In this document: positions 1 through 9,409 of the stretch, one piece after another
How positions within the stretch are numbered: position 1 is the stretch's first letter
How the letters are laid out: each line of letters begins with the position of its first letter
NCBI GenBank assembly: GCA_947500135.1
Contig: CANMQX010000002.1
Location: 62,001-126,000, forward strand
Reading direction: 5' to 3'
Source: an uncultured Paracoccaceae bacterium
GTDB taxonomy: Bacteria > Pseudomonadota > Alphaproteobacteria > Rhodobacterales > Rhodobacteraceae
Length of the DNA stretch: 64,000 bases
Position numbers and translations under genes: made by a program
Notes under the pieces: generated by a model
The model's input: only the letters and a program-made list of their open reading frames with translations
Told to the model about the DNA's origin: nothing
Database searches by the model: none

Positions 1-274
1 CATCCTCCGACACGTCCCAGCTTGTCGCCAGATCGGGCTGATACCCGGCACCCAAATCCATTGGGTCAAGATTGACCAACCGGCTGTACACATTGCGGCT
101 GATGTCAGATCCCGCAAATTCAAAACTTTCGGCTGGATCAATGGTTGTGACGTCGTCAATCCGGTGCGCGATCACCAGCATGTTGGCGGGTGTTTCCGCG
201 AACGCCGCAAAGGACGTCACGCTGACCGCGAGGCCAATCGCGGCCCCCGTCAGTAGTCTGTTAAAAGCATTCAT
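1..274 (-). CDS. Peptide/oligopeptide ABC transporter substrate-binding protein (N-terminal part, cut by window edge)
   Basis: Only the first 91 codons lie in the window. They begin with ATG at 274 behind the ribosome site AGGAGAG. The N-terminus MNAFNRLLTG plus a hydrophobic stretch ending in FAAFAET is a typical Sec signal peptide. The mature part (DDVTTIDPAESFEF, then Y-S-R-L-V-N-L-D) matches the start of family 5 solute-binding proteins (DppA/OppA type). The protein would bind peptides or a similar solute in the periplasm. The next gene upstream on the same strand is an M19 dipeptidase, which fits import and cleavage of dipeptides. Substrate is inference. Confidence 0.8.
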   Translation of the reverse strand, partial: MNAFNRLLTGAAIGLAVSVTSFAAFAETPANMLVIAHRIDDVTTIDPAESFEFAGSDISRNVYSRLVNLDPMDLGAGYQPDLATSWDVSED

Positions 275-325
275 CTTGTGAACCTCTCCTGTTTCGTTTC
301 AATGCAGCTGCGTGCCGTCAGCGGG

Positions 326-1441
326 TTATGTCCCCCAGGTTTTTTCAAGCACACGCAACCAGTTCTCGTGGCAAAGTTTGGCCATCAACGCATCGTCGTA
401 GCCGTGTTTTGCCATCGCGAGCCTTAATGCAGGCAGCGATGCACAAGAGGTAAGCACCTCCGGTACAATCGCGCCGTCATAGTCAGATCCAAACCCCACC
501 CGGTCTTCGCCCAGATGTGTGATCAGATGATCAAGATGCCGCAGCATCTGTTCCAGCGGGACCTCCGCCAGCATACGCCCATCATCGCGCAGGAAAGCCA
601 CCGCAAAATTCAGCCCCACCATACCGTCACTTTCGCGGATCGCGGCCAGTTGCCGGTCGGTGAGGTTGCGGCTGTGCGGGCAGATTGCATGCACGTTGGA
701 ATGGGTCGCAACAAGCGGCTTTGTCGTATACCGGGCGACATCCCAGAACCCTGCTTCATTCAGGTGCGACAGATCCACCATAATCCCCAGCTCATCACAG
801 CGACGGATCAGACGCAGACCGTGATCGGTCAGCCCATCGCCAATATCCGGGTCGCTGGGATAGCGAAAAGGCACGCCATGCCCAAAAATCGTTGGTCTGC
901 TCCAAACTGGGCCGATGGACCGCAAGCCCGCCTGATACAAAACCTCCAGCGTATGCAATTCTGGGTCAATCGCCTCAGCACCTTCAATGTGGAAAATCGC
1001 AGCCATCTGGCCCGCACTCAACGTCGCCCGTATATCCTGAACGTTGCGGCAAACCTTCAGCGCGCCGCGGCTTTCCAGATCAAACAGGATCGCCGCCTGT
1101 GCCATCACCACCGGAAATGCGTCTTCCCAATCAATAGGATCGGGCAGGGGCAGGTCATAGGTGGGTTTCGCCATCTCCTGCATCTTGAAGTCAACGTCGA
1201 GGGGGGAGGGGACGTAGACCGCAAAAAAACCACCGCCAAACCCACCCGCTCGAGCGGTGGGCAGGTCGATTGCACCATCGCGGCCAGACATAACTGTTTC
1301 GGCAGCCTTCACGCCACCGGCGCGATATAGCTTCGACAAAACGTCGTTATGCCCATCAAAAATGGTCGGTGAAACCGCCAAGACCGTCCCCAATCCGTCA
1401 AGTCTAAATCCCGACAACCACCTTATGCCAGTTATTTTCAT
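326..1441 (-). CDS. Membrane dipeptidase, peptidase family M19
   Basis: Zinc dipeptidase of the renal dipeptidase family, which hydrolyses dipeptides (some members act on D-amino-acid or beta-lactam-like substrates). Visible metal ligands are the His-x-Asp of FDGHNDVL near residue 28, the Glu of FHIEGAEAID, the His of VATHSNVHAI and the Asp of GFGSDYDG. Length fits the family. The start is uncertain: ATG at 1441 lacks a clear ribosome site, and family members usually begin shortly before the FDGHND motif, so an in-frame TTG some 20 codons inside is possible. It is co-directional with the peptide SBP at 1-274, 51 bases away, and divergent from a LysR gene that probably controls it. Confidence 0.88.
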   Translation of the reverse strand: MKITGIRWLSGFRLDGLGTVLAVSPTIFDGHNDVLSKLYRAGGVKAAETVMSGRDGAIDLPTARAGGFGGGFFAVYVPSPLDVDFKMQEMAKPTYDLPLPDPIDWEDAFPVVMAQAAILFDLESRGALKVCRNVQDIRATLSAGQMAAIFHIEGAEAIDPELHTLEVLYQAGLRSIGPVWSRPTIFGHGVPFRYPSDPDIGDGLTDHGLRLIRRCDELGIMVDLSHLNEAGFWDVARYTTKPLVATHSNVHAICPHSRNLTDRQLAAIRESDGMVGLNFAVAFLRDDGRMLAEVPLEQMLRHLDHLITHLGEDRVGFGSDYDGAIVPEVLTSCASLPALRLAMAKHGYDDALMAKLCHENWLRVLEKTWGT

Positions 1442-1502
1442 GGACCAGACAAAACGGCATGATATAAAATCATAGACTAATGAGCATTACGCAGGGGCAC
1501 CC

Positions 1503-2411
1503 ATGGTAACCAAAACCTGGCATAGCTTGCCGGAATATCAGGCGCTGCGGGCCTTGATGGAAAGCGGGACGACCTCCAAGGCGGCCATCCGTCTGGGCCT
1601 ATCGCAATCTGCAATCAGCCGATCCATCGCCAGCCTGGAGGCGCGGACGGGGCGCATCCTGTTCGAACGTGACGGTGGGCGACTGCGCCCGACGAATGAG
1701 GCGGCGTTGATGAATAGGCGGCTTGATCCACTCTTTGAGGCGCTTGACCGTATCGACGGACCACCCGAAATGGCCAAGGAAACCCTGCGCATTATCGCGC
1801 CACCAACATATGCACACCGCTTTCTGGTGCATCATGTCGCGACCTTTCTTCGTGCCAATCCGCACTTCTTTGTCAGCCTTGAGGTGGCACCATCAGAGGA
1901 TGTCATCCGGGGCATTCTGGACGGCCGGTTTGACCTTGGTGTCACCGGGGTGGAATTATCACGCGATGGCGTGAAGCTGACGCCCTACCGCAGATCAAGC
2001 GCGGTTTGCGCGATGGCCACGGACCACCCGCTAGCCCTACAGGATATGATCCACCCAAAGGATCTTGATGGCCAGCCACTGATCGCATTGACCCACCGCC
2101 ATGCACGCAGGGCGCAGCTGGAAAAGGTTCTGCATGGCAGCCGCGTGACGCCGCGCGTCGTTGCCGAAGCGTCAACATCCGTTGCCGCCGTGGACCTCGC
2201 CAAAGAGGGGTTGGGCATAACCATCGTCAACCCATTCCCGATCGTGCAATATCGGTCGGATGATGTTGCCTTTCGACCATTCGTCTCTCAAATCGACTAC
2301 CGAAGCTACTTCGTCACGCCCGATCAGGGCCCAACAACAAGCATCGTCCGGGCATTCATGCGGCACCTCAGACTGCACACAGTAAAAGATACCTTCTCTG
2401 AGAAAGCGTAG
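1503..2411 (+). CDS. LysR-family transcriptional regulator
   Basis: A 302-residue LysR regulator. The N-terminal winged helix-turn-helix spans about residues 8-65, with recognition helix SQSAISRSIASLEARTG. The effector-binding domain occupies about residues 90-290. It is divergent from the M19 dipeptidase with 61 bases between the two starts, the usual geometry for a LysR protein controlling its neighbour and itself. It is convergent with the subtilase gene, whose stop lies 36 bases away with no obvious terminator between. The effector is unknown; control of the dipeptidase and peptide-uptake genes is inference from position. Confidence 0.9.
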   Translation: MVTKTWHSLPEYQALRALMESGTTSKAAIRLGLSQSAISRSIASLEARTGRILFERDGGRLRPTNEAALMNRRLDPLFEALDRIDGPPEMAKETLRIIAPPTYAHRFLVHHVATFLRANPHFFVSLEVAPSEDVIRGILDGRFDLGVTGVELSRDGVKLTPYRRSSAVCAMATDHPLALQDMIHPKDLDGQPLIALTHRHARRAQLEKVLHGSRVTPRVVAEASTSVAAVDLAKEGLGITIVNPFPIVQYRSDDVAFRPFVSQIDYRSYFVTPDQGPTTSIVRAFMRHLRLHTVKDTFSEKA

Positions 2412-2447
2412 TAGCTGTCTGGCCAAGGTGCCGATGTGGTCTTCTTA

Positions 2448-4514
2448 TTAGGTTTCGTTAACAGAAATATCCAATCGTCCGCCGCCTGTCCGGGTCACCT
2501 CTGGCTTGGGTGGCGGGAAGTTGTGATCCTGCAATTCGGCCTGCACCCAGAGCCAGCCTCGATCACCCGGCGCGCCGACTGCCATCTGGTTCACCGTAAA
2601 ACGCGCCGCGCGCGGCGCCGCGACGCTGGTGCCCGTAAGGCGAACCATTGACCCGCTGCGGGAACCTGCGCTCAACACGCCCCGCAGCACCGGACTGTCA
2701 TCACCCCGCGCTGACGCATCAGGGCCGTCGCGATACGCATCTGGCGCATCGCGCGGCGGTGTTGTGGGTCCGGCGGCGGAATAGTCTGACATCTTCCCAT
2801 TGCTTTGGGTCAGCGCACCAATGACCAAAGGTGACTGCCCGCAGGCAAAACCGCTAAGCGTACCGGCCCGCCGGACCGGACAATCGGTGCCCGGTGGATC
2901 AATGGCAAGCGGTCCGCCAAACCTGTCAAAGCGTTGATAGTCTGCATTGTCAAAGTAAGGCTGGCGACCGCCGCGTCTGAAGCCGGGCAATGTATCGTCA
3001 CGTTCAATCCACACCTTTACGCTTTCATCCGGCGCGATCTCGTCGGGTTTGACATCAATCTTCCAGCGGCCTGACGGTGCCAGCGGGGCAGGTGTCAGGC
3101 TTGCGGTTGGATTCAGGCTAAGCGTGATGACACCGCGGGCTGTCGGAAAGGGTTCAAAGGCAAATGATAGTCGTGCGACCTCATCGCCGTTGCCATCGAA
3201 CAAGGCCTGATAAGATCCCGCCGAGATGCCCACTGGACCACTTTGCAACCCGTCTGGTGTTGTGACGCGCACCGTGACAAACTTTGGCAGCGGGCTGGAC
3301 GCGCTATAGGGCATCCACATCTGGACCTCGCTGGCCGTACGGTCATCGGGCATCAGCACAAAATCCAGCGTCTTGGCCGGGCGATTGGCCGCAGCCGGAA
3401 AGGCCAACATGGCATGGGTGCGCGACAGATTGCCGTTTCCTGCGGGCAGGAACATTCGCAATACCTGATCAGTCTCATCGCAAGAGGGGGCAAAGTAATC
3501 TTCGATCACGCGGGCGATGGGGCTGGTGCCATCATGCGGCCCGGCAAAATTCCCATAGCTGAAGTTGAAAACGGCGGGCGGGCGCGTCCCATCCTCACAG
3601 CGGAAACGCGCGGCCTGTCGGGTCAGGCGTTGTAAGGCCAAAATCAGACTGGGCAGAATGCTCCCACCCGAAATGTCTTCGGTGACGCGGGTGGGCAGGA
3701 TGGCGCAAATGATCGGGCGATCATCAGGGGCGGCATCCATTGGATATCCCGCCGCCAGCCCCATCACATGGGTTCCGTGGGATCGGCGCAGCGAGGTCGG
3801 TGAAAAGGTCCCGTCAGCATAGTCGATCAGACCGGCCTGCTGATAAAAACGGTTTTCATCCAACAGCTTGGCGGTTGTGTTTGAAACGAGAAGGGCGTCA
3901 ATCTGCGGTTTTTCAAGCTCACTGCCCACAGAGACCTGACCACCAATACCGGGCGGCGTCGGCAGGATCGTCACATATTGGACCCGTGTGGAGACAAGCC
4001 CGTCACGAAAGACATTGTTGCCAAACGCAATACCGTCATCAATGACAGCCGTAATCACCGACCCATTGGGCACTGTGATGATTGGCAGATCATTGCTGTG
4101 TATCTTGGTCCCCACGTCGATGAAATCGCGATCAAGAATGGCGCCAAGCTGCACCGATGCCACGCCAAACTTTTCCGGGCTGGCATTCACCAGCCTCAGC
4201 AGCCGTGTACGCGCAAAGATCACGATAATCTTCGCCTCAAGAACAATCTCACGCTCTTGCTTGGAATAGTCAGAGGGGATGTGCAATTGCCGGGCAAAGT
4301 TGTCATCAAACTGCCGTGCAAAACGCGCAATGCTTGTTTCGCGCAGGTCCACCAGCGCTGACCACCAAACCTCTTCTTGCTCTGGCGCGATGAAATTGGC
4401 TTGCTGCGCCAGCCGAAAATCAAGCGCTTCGTTCACCCCGCCTTCGGTTGCGACCGCTTCCCATTGCAAGCTTGATCGTGGCCCTTCCGGTTCCTTTGTT
4501 TGCTTTAAGCGCAT
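2448..4514 (-). CDS. Subtilisin-like (S8) serine protease
   Basis: About 688 residues from ATG at 4514; ATGs at 4529 and 4556 are also possible, and all overlap the upstream gene. The S8 catalytic triad is visible: Asp in AVIDDGIAFG (about residue 159), His in RRSHGTHVMG (about 246) and Ser in LTGTSVAAP (about 630), with LPAGNGN as the likely oxyanion-hole region. About 150 residues precede the catalytic Asp, and a 230-residue insert lies between the oxyanion region and the Ser. No signal peptide is seen, so it may act in the cytoplasm or leave by another route. The gene overlaps the PAP2 gene stop by 10 bases, suggesting coupled translation. Confidence 0.85.
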   Translation of the reverse strand: MRLKQTKEPEGPRSSLQWEAVATEGGVNEALDFRLAQQANFIAPEQEEVWWSALVDLRETSIARFARQFDDNFARQLHIPSDYSKQEREIVLEAKIIVIFARTRLLRLVNASPEKFGVASVQLGAILDRDFIDVGTKIHSNDLPIITVPNGSVITAVIDDGIAFGNNVFRDGLVSTRVQYVTILPTPPGIGGQVSVGSELEKPQIDALLVSNTTAKLLDENRFYQQAGLIDYADGTFSPTSLRRSHGTHVMGLAAGYPMDAAPDDRPIICAILPTRVTEDISGGSILPSLILALQRLTRQAARFRCEDGTRPPAVFNFSYGNFAGPHDGTSPIARVIEDYFAPSCDETDQVLRMFLPAGNGNLSRTHAMLAFPAAANRPAKTLDFVLMPDDRTASEVQMWMPYSASSPLPKFVTVRVTTPDGLQSGPVGISAGSYQALFDGNGDEVARLSFAFEPFPTARGVITLSLNPTASLTPAPLAPSGRWKIDVKPDEIAPDESVKVWIERDDTLPGFRRGGRQPYFDNADYQRFDRFGGPLAIDPPGTDCPVRRAGTLSGFACGQSPLVIGALTQSNGKMSDYSAAGPTTPPRDAPDAYRDGPDASARGDDSPVLRGVLSAGSRSGSMVRLTGTSVAAPRAARFTVNQMAVGAPGDRGWLWVQAELQDHNFPPPKPEVTRTGGGRLDISVNET

Positions 4515-5707
4515 GGCAGGTCGCGCCATTCGGCGACGGCTTTTTCCCAAAGCCATTCCAGTGGCGCGGATTGGGATGGATGTTTGGATTTGCTGCGTTT
4601 GGTTGTTGCCCATGGTTTGTTACTTGGACCCGATTTCTTGGCTTGAAGGTCATCTGGCGCGTCATACAACTGATGCCAGTCAAAGTCGTCTGCCGCGTCA
4701 AAGCGGGTTCCGTCGAAAGATGCGCTGGTTCGGAATTGTGCGGTTGGATCGCAGTATTCATAGATGAATTCAGCAAGGGTCAGACCAAGCAACGAACCCG
4801 CGACGCTATCAACGGGAAAATGCACGCCTGCCACCGTCCGGTTGACGGCAATCCGTGATGCCAGGCGCATCATCATTTCGCCCCAAACACCATCCTGCTG
4901 GTATTGCGGCGTGCCCGAGGCCCGCAGCAATTTCCACAACAACCGCGCGGTAATAAAGCTTTCGGTCGCGTGTCCGCTGGGCAGCGACCCATGCGTTGGT
5001 GTCGGAATCATCGGCTGAACTTGCGGTGAAAATTCAATCGGTCGCTTGGCCGCCAGCGTATATTTGATCCGCATGTGGTTATAATTGGCAAAGCGTAGTG
5101 CCGCGTTCAGCAACTCAATTGTGAACGGGGTGCGCGCCGGATCCATAAACACAATCGACGCCAAAAATGGCACCGGTGTGGGCAGTTGCGCCAGAATTTC
5201 TGCCGCGCGATCCTGCCGCAGGTCGGCATAACCAGACAAATAGGCCATCTGGTCTTTGAACTGTTCGATGGTGGGTGCGGTCATTTCGACCAGCGGTTTG
5301 GTTTGCACCTTGGGTGGGTGCCCGGCTTTCGTGTCAACGCGCCACAGGCAGGCTGTCGCTGTCTCACCGCATTTGGCCGAAAACGTCACCCGGGTGCCAA
5401 GCTCAAACATAAAGATGCTGGAACGTACCTCAGGTGACAGGCGTTTCAGATTGGCCGTGTCTTCACAACAGCCCTGAACAATATTCGGATCAAGATCAAG
5501 CGGGGCACCGACAATACCGTCGCGGGCCGTCAACAGCGCTTCGGTATTCAGCGGGCTTTCAGGCCCGGCAAAACCACCAAAACCACCAAAGCCGCCGAAC
5601 CCCCCAAATCCTCCAAAGCCGCCAAATCCACCGAAGCCCCCGAAACCGCCAAAACCACCAAATCCCCCGAAACCACCTTCGGGGCCGCCGCCGCTACCAT
5701 TCGCCAT
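4505..5707 (-). CDS. PAP2 / vanadium-haloperoxidase-type phosphatase with N-terminal GGF repeats
   Basis: 400 residues from ATG 5707, chosen because AGGAAGAGGA precedes it; the longer TTG start at 5728 has no such site. Residues 11-46 are twelve perfect Gly-Gly-Phe triplets. The rest carries the acid-phosphatase/haloperoxidase active-site pattern: K215 with RP at 222-223, PSGH at 243-246, and SR followed by H296 and D300 in NRTVAGVHFPVD. Members hydrolyse phosphate esters or, with vanadate, oxidise halides; the sequence alone does not decide which. No signal peptide is evident. It sits between the regulator and the protease in one minus-strand cluster. Confidence 0.82.
   Translation of the reverse strand: MANGSGGGPEGGFGGFGGFGGFGGFGGFGGFGGFGGFGGFGGFGGFAGPESPLNTEALLTARDGIVGAPLDLDPNIVQGCCEDTANLKRLSPEVRSSIFMFELGTRVTFSAKCGETATACLWRVDTKAGHPPKVQTKPLVEMTAPTIEQFKDQMAYLSGYADLRQDRAAEILAQLPTPVPFLASIVFMDPARTPFTIELLNAALRFANYNHMRIKYTLAAKRPIEFSPQVQPMIPTPTHGSLPSGHATESFITARLLWKLLRASGTPQYQQDGVWGEMMMRLASRIAVNRTVAGVHFPVDSVAGSLLGLTLAEFIYEYCDPTAQFRTSASFDGTRFDAADDFDWHQLYDAPDDLQAKKSGPSNKPWATTKRSKSKHPSQSAPLEWLWEKAVAEWRDLPCA
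5570..5677 (-). repeat. Twelve tandem 9-bp units encoding GGF
   Basis: On the minus strand each 9-base unit encodes Gly-Gly-Phe. The twelve protein repeats are exact, but the DNA varies at third positions (plus-strand glycine triplets acc, gcc, ccc, tcc; phenylalanine as aaa or gaa). That variation means selection has kept the peptide while codons drifted, so this is not a fresh slippage array. It lies inside the PAP2 gene. Confidence 0.97.
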
Positions 5708-5742
5708 CCTACAATCCTCTTCCTGCAAACTTCTTTATTTGT

Positions 5743-7815
5743 TCATTCTGGCACACCGGTTTCACGCAGAGTAGCCGCAAAGTTTCGTCCGACTTCAAAG
5801 TTGGCACTGGGCGAGTTCCTGAGCCAAGCCCGGACACTCAGATTGGGTTGCAGGCGCAACAGCTCGCGGGTGGTCTCGCGGGCGGCCTCCTCATCTCCCA
5901 GCCGCATTTGCGCCACGGCCTTCACCCGTAATGTCGACGTATGCGTCCGGTTCATGCGAAGCGACGCCTTGGCCAAGACGACCGCGCGCTCATAATCCTC
6001 CGCTGCGATATTCGCCGAGGCTGCCAAAGCCAAAAAGAAGAACCGATGCGGATCAAGCGGGGCCAGATGCAAGGCGCGTTCACTGTCGCGTTTGGCGGCC
6101 TGGCCTCTGCCTTGAAAAGCGAATAATGTGCCGCGCAGCAACCGGCCGTTTGCGTCGTTCGGATTGGCCTCTAATGCGGCATCATAGCGGTCTTCGGCTT
6201 CGTCAAGCTGGTGCAACAAGTTGGTCAAGACAAAGCCCTCGCTTGTAAGGGCCAGCGCATTTTCTGGATCGATATTCAAAGCCTTGGTTGAACAGGCCAG
6301 CGCCAGTTGTGCTTCTTTTTGTGGATCATCTGACCAGCCTTGCTGCACCCGCAGAACGTGCCATCGGGCCATCCAGGACAGCGCAGCGGGTTGATCGGGG
6401 CTGCGCTCAATCAACGCTGTGAGCATTTCGCCCGCCAATTCAAAATCTGCGGGGCCCAGCCGGTGCATCAAACCCACAGCGCCGATCAACAACGTGTAAT
6501 TGCGCAGCATTGATATCGGTGTTGATCGCGCGCGTTTGACCTCGTTCAATGCGATCGACTTGCGCATTTTTGAGACGATATCATCAACCGCACCAACACC
6601 GCTCAACAAGGCTGTGACATCAACCTCAATACGGTCCGACCATAGAACGTTGTTGGTGCTGACCTCTGAAAACTCAAGCATCATAATGATTTGCGTGTCG
6701 TTCTTCATAAACGTACCCGACAACACAAAATCAGCACCCAGTACACTGCCCATCTTGGCAAGATCAGCGGTCTTCGTTCGAAACACCGTTGTCGACAAAC
6801 GTGAAATCACATTGATATCGGCGGATCGGGATATGGCCGAAATCAGATCATCAGCGATAATTTCGCCCATGATCGACGTATCCTCGGTTTCAACCCGCGG
6901 GGTGAGGGGGATAATCGCGATGGTCGGCAGCAGATCCTCTGTTGCAAGATTGGGCAATAGCCGCAACGCCGCCTTGTTCATCCCCGCGCGGAATGCACGG
7001 ACAGCATGTTTGGCATTGGGCAACATCTGATGGCCCAAATCTTCAAAGTCGAAATCCAACTCGCCGTAGCATTGATCGCGGACATCAACAGATGTCACAA
7101 CCTCGGCTGACTGCGCTATTGATGACAAATTGGCGGCACGCACTTCCATCGTGTTGATCGGATTCTGCGTGGTATCGGCAAGCCCCTTTGGCACCAGATC
7201 AACGCCAATCCGGTAGGCATAGCCATGTGGTGATGTACTCAGGCCCAGCGCGAAATTCAGCGCCGCAAAAACATTTGTAAACTCGAAAATCGCGGCCGTG
7301 CCATTGGCTTGGATTAAACGCCCATCGCCCGTGCCGGCGGTATGGTTCTCAAGGCTGGCAACATCAAATTTCTGGTTTGAACTGGGCAGGTTAAGCGCTT
7401 CGATGCAAACCCACGTCGATTTCGAGCCCGGATTCGTGAACTGATTCCATGTCAGAGACCGTTGTTCTGTCGTCTGGGGCACGGGCGCGTCCTGTTGTGT
7501 CGGGTGCAGTAGGTACCCGACTTTTGGACGGGTTTGCAGAATCCGGCGATCTGTATCATCCAACGTGCGGCGTATATCCGCAATGCACTGCGTCAGACTA
7601 TCATCGGTCACGCTCACATCTTGCCAGACAACTGAAATCAGGGTCTCTTTGGTGACCGTCTGACCAAGGTTTTCGACCAGAATGGACAGGATTTGGGCGG
7701 ATTGCGGTCGCAAACTGACATGGCCGCCTGCCGCATCCAAAAGGCAGTCTTGCCTGATATCATACGTGAAGTTCCCCAAGCGAACCCAATTTGGAACGTT
7801 GGTCTTACTTATCAC
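5743..7815 (-). CDS. Winged-helix / TolB-like / TPR transcriptional regulator
   Basis: 690 residues from GTG 7815. AGGGAG six bases upstream decides this start over the in-frame TTG at 7848. Residues about 10-98 form an OmpR/CadC-type winged helix (LRPQSAQILSILVENLG, then TLISVVWQDVSVTDDSLTQC, ending RPKVGYLL). The middle contains a degenerate cyclase-like segment and a TolB-like segment (IAIIPLTPRVETED). The last ~230 residues are TPR repeats (NPNDANGRLLRGTLFAFQG). No transmembrane helix is seen, unlike CadC. It probably senses through its C-terminal half and controls the PAP2 and protease genes 36 bases downstream. Confidence 0.8.
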   Translation of the reverse strand: MISKTNVPNWVRLGNFTYDIRQDCLLDAAGGHVSLRPQSAQILSILVENLGQTVTKETLISVVWQDVSVTDDSLTQCIADIRRTLDDTDRRILQTRPKVGYLLHPTQQDAPVPQTTEQRSLTWNQFTNPGSKSTWVCIEALNLPSSNQKFDVASLENHTAGTGDGRLIQANGTAAIFEFTNVFAALNFALGLSTSPHGYAYRIGVDLVPKGLADTTQNPINTMEVRAANLSSIAQSAEVVTSVDVRDQCYGELDFDFEDLGHQMLPNAKHAVRAFRAGMNKAALRLLPNLATEDLLPTIAIIPLTPRVETEDTSIMGEIIADDLISAISRSADINVISRLSTTVFRTKTADLAKMGSVLGADFVLSGTFMKNDTQIIMMLEFSEVSTNNVLWSDRIEVDVTALLSGVGAVDDIVSKMRKSIALNEVKRARSTPISMLRNYTLLIGAVGLMHRLGPADFELAGEMLTALIERSPDQPAALSWMARWHVLRVQQGWSDDPQKEAQLALACSTKALNIDPENALALTSEGFVLTNLLHQLDEAEDRYDAALEANPNDANGRLLRGTLFAFQGRGQAAKRDSERALHLAPLDPHRFFFLALAASANIAAEDYERAVVLAKASLRMNRTHTSTLRVKAVAQMRLGDEEAARETTRELLRLQPNLSVRAWLRNSPSANFEVGRNFAATLRETGVPE

Positions 7816-8358
7816 ATATGTCTCCCTAGGATTCACCCAGACCGCCAAACACAGCTAAGTAATCTCTTCCACACAACAATTTACCTTGGAAAGCGTGCCG
7901 TGCAAGCCAAATCGCGCAGATTATCATGGAAGTGCTAAAAGGTTGTGTTCATCAATTTTCAGAAAATTTCAGGCGAACTTTCAGGACTCAGCTGCAGCAT
8001 CAAGGTTACCCCTAGGTCACCGCATCGGTCAAAGGCCCTTGATCCAGACAAAGACGTCGTCCCCGTCAAAGTCTGTTGAAGCCAGAAAACTAAGCGGCAG
8101 GAAGAAGGAAAGACGGCTATGACCATTTTGGAATGTTCAAGTTCAGTGATTGCCACAGTCAATTGTCATCGTCCCAAATCATCGCGGCCAAAAGCAGAGG
8201 TGAGTGACTGCTTCGCGACGATCAAGATGCATCTTAATGTCTTTTCGGAACCGACTTTGGGTTCGGGAACTCCCTGCTCCGACCCATACCATAGTAGCAG
8301 ACGCGGTTATTTGTGAGTTATCGATCGCGTTTGAAAATTCTAACGAGTGATATGTTTT

Positions 8359-8411
8359 GGTGAACCTTTCCTCGCAACCGGCGAGCGCGGATTGTTTTGG
8401 AAAGGTTCACC
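8359..8411. repeat. Perfect 13-bp inverted repeat in the 7816-8582 gap
   Basis: GGTGAACCTTTCC at 8359-8371 and its exact reverse complement at 8399-8411, separated by 27 bases. Neither side has a T-tract, so it is not an obvious terminator; an operator pair or RNA hairpin is possible. Otherwise the 767-base gap between the regulator start and the dehydrogenase stop contains only short, unconvincing reading frames and the terminator at 8442-8473. Confidence 0.7.
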
Positions 8412-8441
8412 ATTGCCATTTCAAGAAGTTATTTCAGCACC

Positions 8442-8473
8442 AAAAAGGGCCCGATGCGTTATGTGTCGGGTCC
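8442..8473 (-). terminator. Rho-independent terminator of the SDR/TRAP operon
   Basis: Read on the minus strand, GGACCCGA, a short loop and TCGGGCCC (8 pairs, one G-T) are followed by TTTTT. It lies about 110 bases after the stop of the SDR gene. Confidence 0.7.
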
Positions 8474-8582
8474 ATTTACATATGAGTTGCTATGCATCAG
8501 GTCTGCATGATCAGACGCACCAGCCGCATGACATAGGCGCCTGTTGAAACCATTGGGCCTTGGGGCAGGTCGCTTCGTTGCG

Positions 8583-9326
8583 TCAAGAAAACAGCATGCC
8601 ACCATTCAGATCCATGTTGGTGCCCGTGATGAATGCGCTGTCATCGCAAGCCAGGAACAGCACCAGATTTGCTGCGTCGTCGACATGGCCTTGACGCTTG
8701 AGCGGCGCATTGGCCTCAAAACCGCGACGACCTGCATCAGGTGTGTGAATATTGTGGAAATCAGTATCAATCATGCCGGGGCAAAGTGCATTCACGCGAA
8801 TGTCTGGCCCCAGTTCCTTTGCCAGCCCACGCGTCATCGTCATCACCGCACCTTTGGCCGTTGCATAGGCTATGGCACCGGGTCCACCGCCATCGCGCCC
8901 GGCCTGGCTGGCCAGATTGACGATGGTGCCGGATTTCATTTTGGCAAGGCAGGCTTGCGTCATCAGGAAGGTGCTGGTCAGGTTCAGGCTCATCACGGCT
9001 TCCCAATGTTCAACCGACATTTCCGCAATCGTCTTACGTGCGATCAAACCACCTGCGTTGTTCACCAGAACATCGACACCGCCGAATGTCTCAACCGTTT
9101 GGGACACCAGCGCGTCAACATCCGCTTTTTTGTTGAGGTCGCCCTGAACTGCGATGGCCTTTCCACCTGCGGCTTTGATGGTTGCAACCGTTGCATCAGC
9201 GCCTGCTGCGCTGGAGAAATAGTTGATCGCAACATTCGCACCTTCAGAGGCGAGTTTGACAGCGACAGCGGCGCCAATGTCGCGGCCTGCTCCGGTCACG
9301 ATGGCGGTTTTGCCTGCAAGTTTCAT
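8583..9326 (-). CDS. SDR-family NAD(P)-dependent oxidoreductase
   Basis: 247-residue classical short-chain dehydrogenase. The cofactor motif TGAGRDIG is at residues 11-18, followed by NNAG near 90, the catalytic Ser in NLASQAG near 140 and the YATAK (YxxxK) pair near 155. These enzymes interconvert alcohols and ketones, often on sugars, sugar acids or acyl chains. It is the last gene after a TRAP transporter operon, 83 bases downstream of the large permease, so it probably oxidises the imported organic or sugar acid. The exact substrate cannot be read from the sequence. Confidence 0.9.
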   Translation of the reverse strand: MKLAGKTAIVTGAGRDIGAAVAVKLASEGANVAINYFSSAAGADATVATIKAAGGKAIAVQGDLNKKADVDALVSQTVETFGGVDVLVNNAGGLIARKTIAEMSVEHWEAVMSLNLTSTFLMTQACLAKMKSGTIVNLASQAGRDGGGPGAIAYATAKGAVMTMTRGLAKELGPDIRVNALCPGMIDTDFHNIHTPDAGRRGFEANAPLKRQGHVDDAANLVLFLACDDSAFITGTNMDLNGGMLFS

Positions 9327-9409
9327 GTTGATCCTTCCTGTTGCGAAACTTGTGTTTCGCTGTTGTCATGGGTTCAAATTAGCGATCTTCCCAGCGCGGT
9401 AAGATGCCG

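Noticed and set aside
515..1330. 271-codon plus-strand frame
   Set aside because: Antisense to the M19 dipeptidase, whose metal ligands are all present.
5570..5677. Tandem 9-bp repeats as a possible CRISPR or satellite
   Set aside because: Units are contiguous with no spacers and stay in frame as Gly-Gly-Phe inside a coding sequence.
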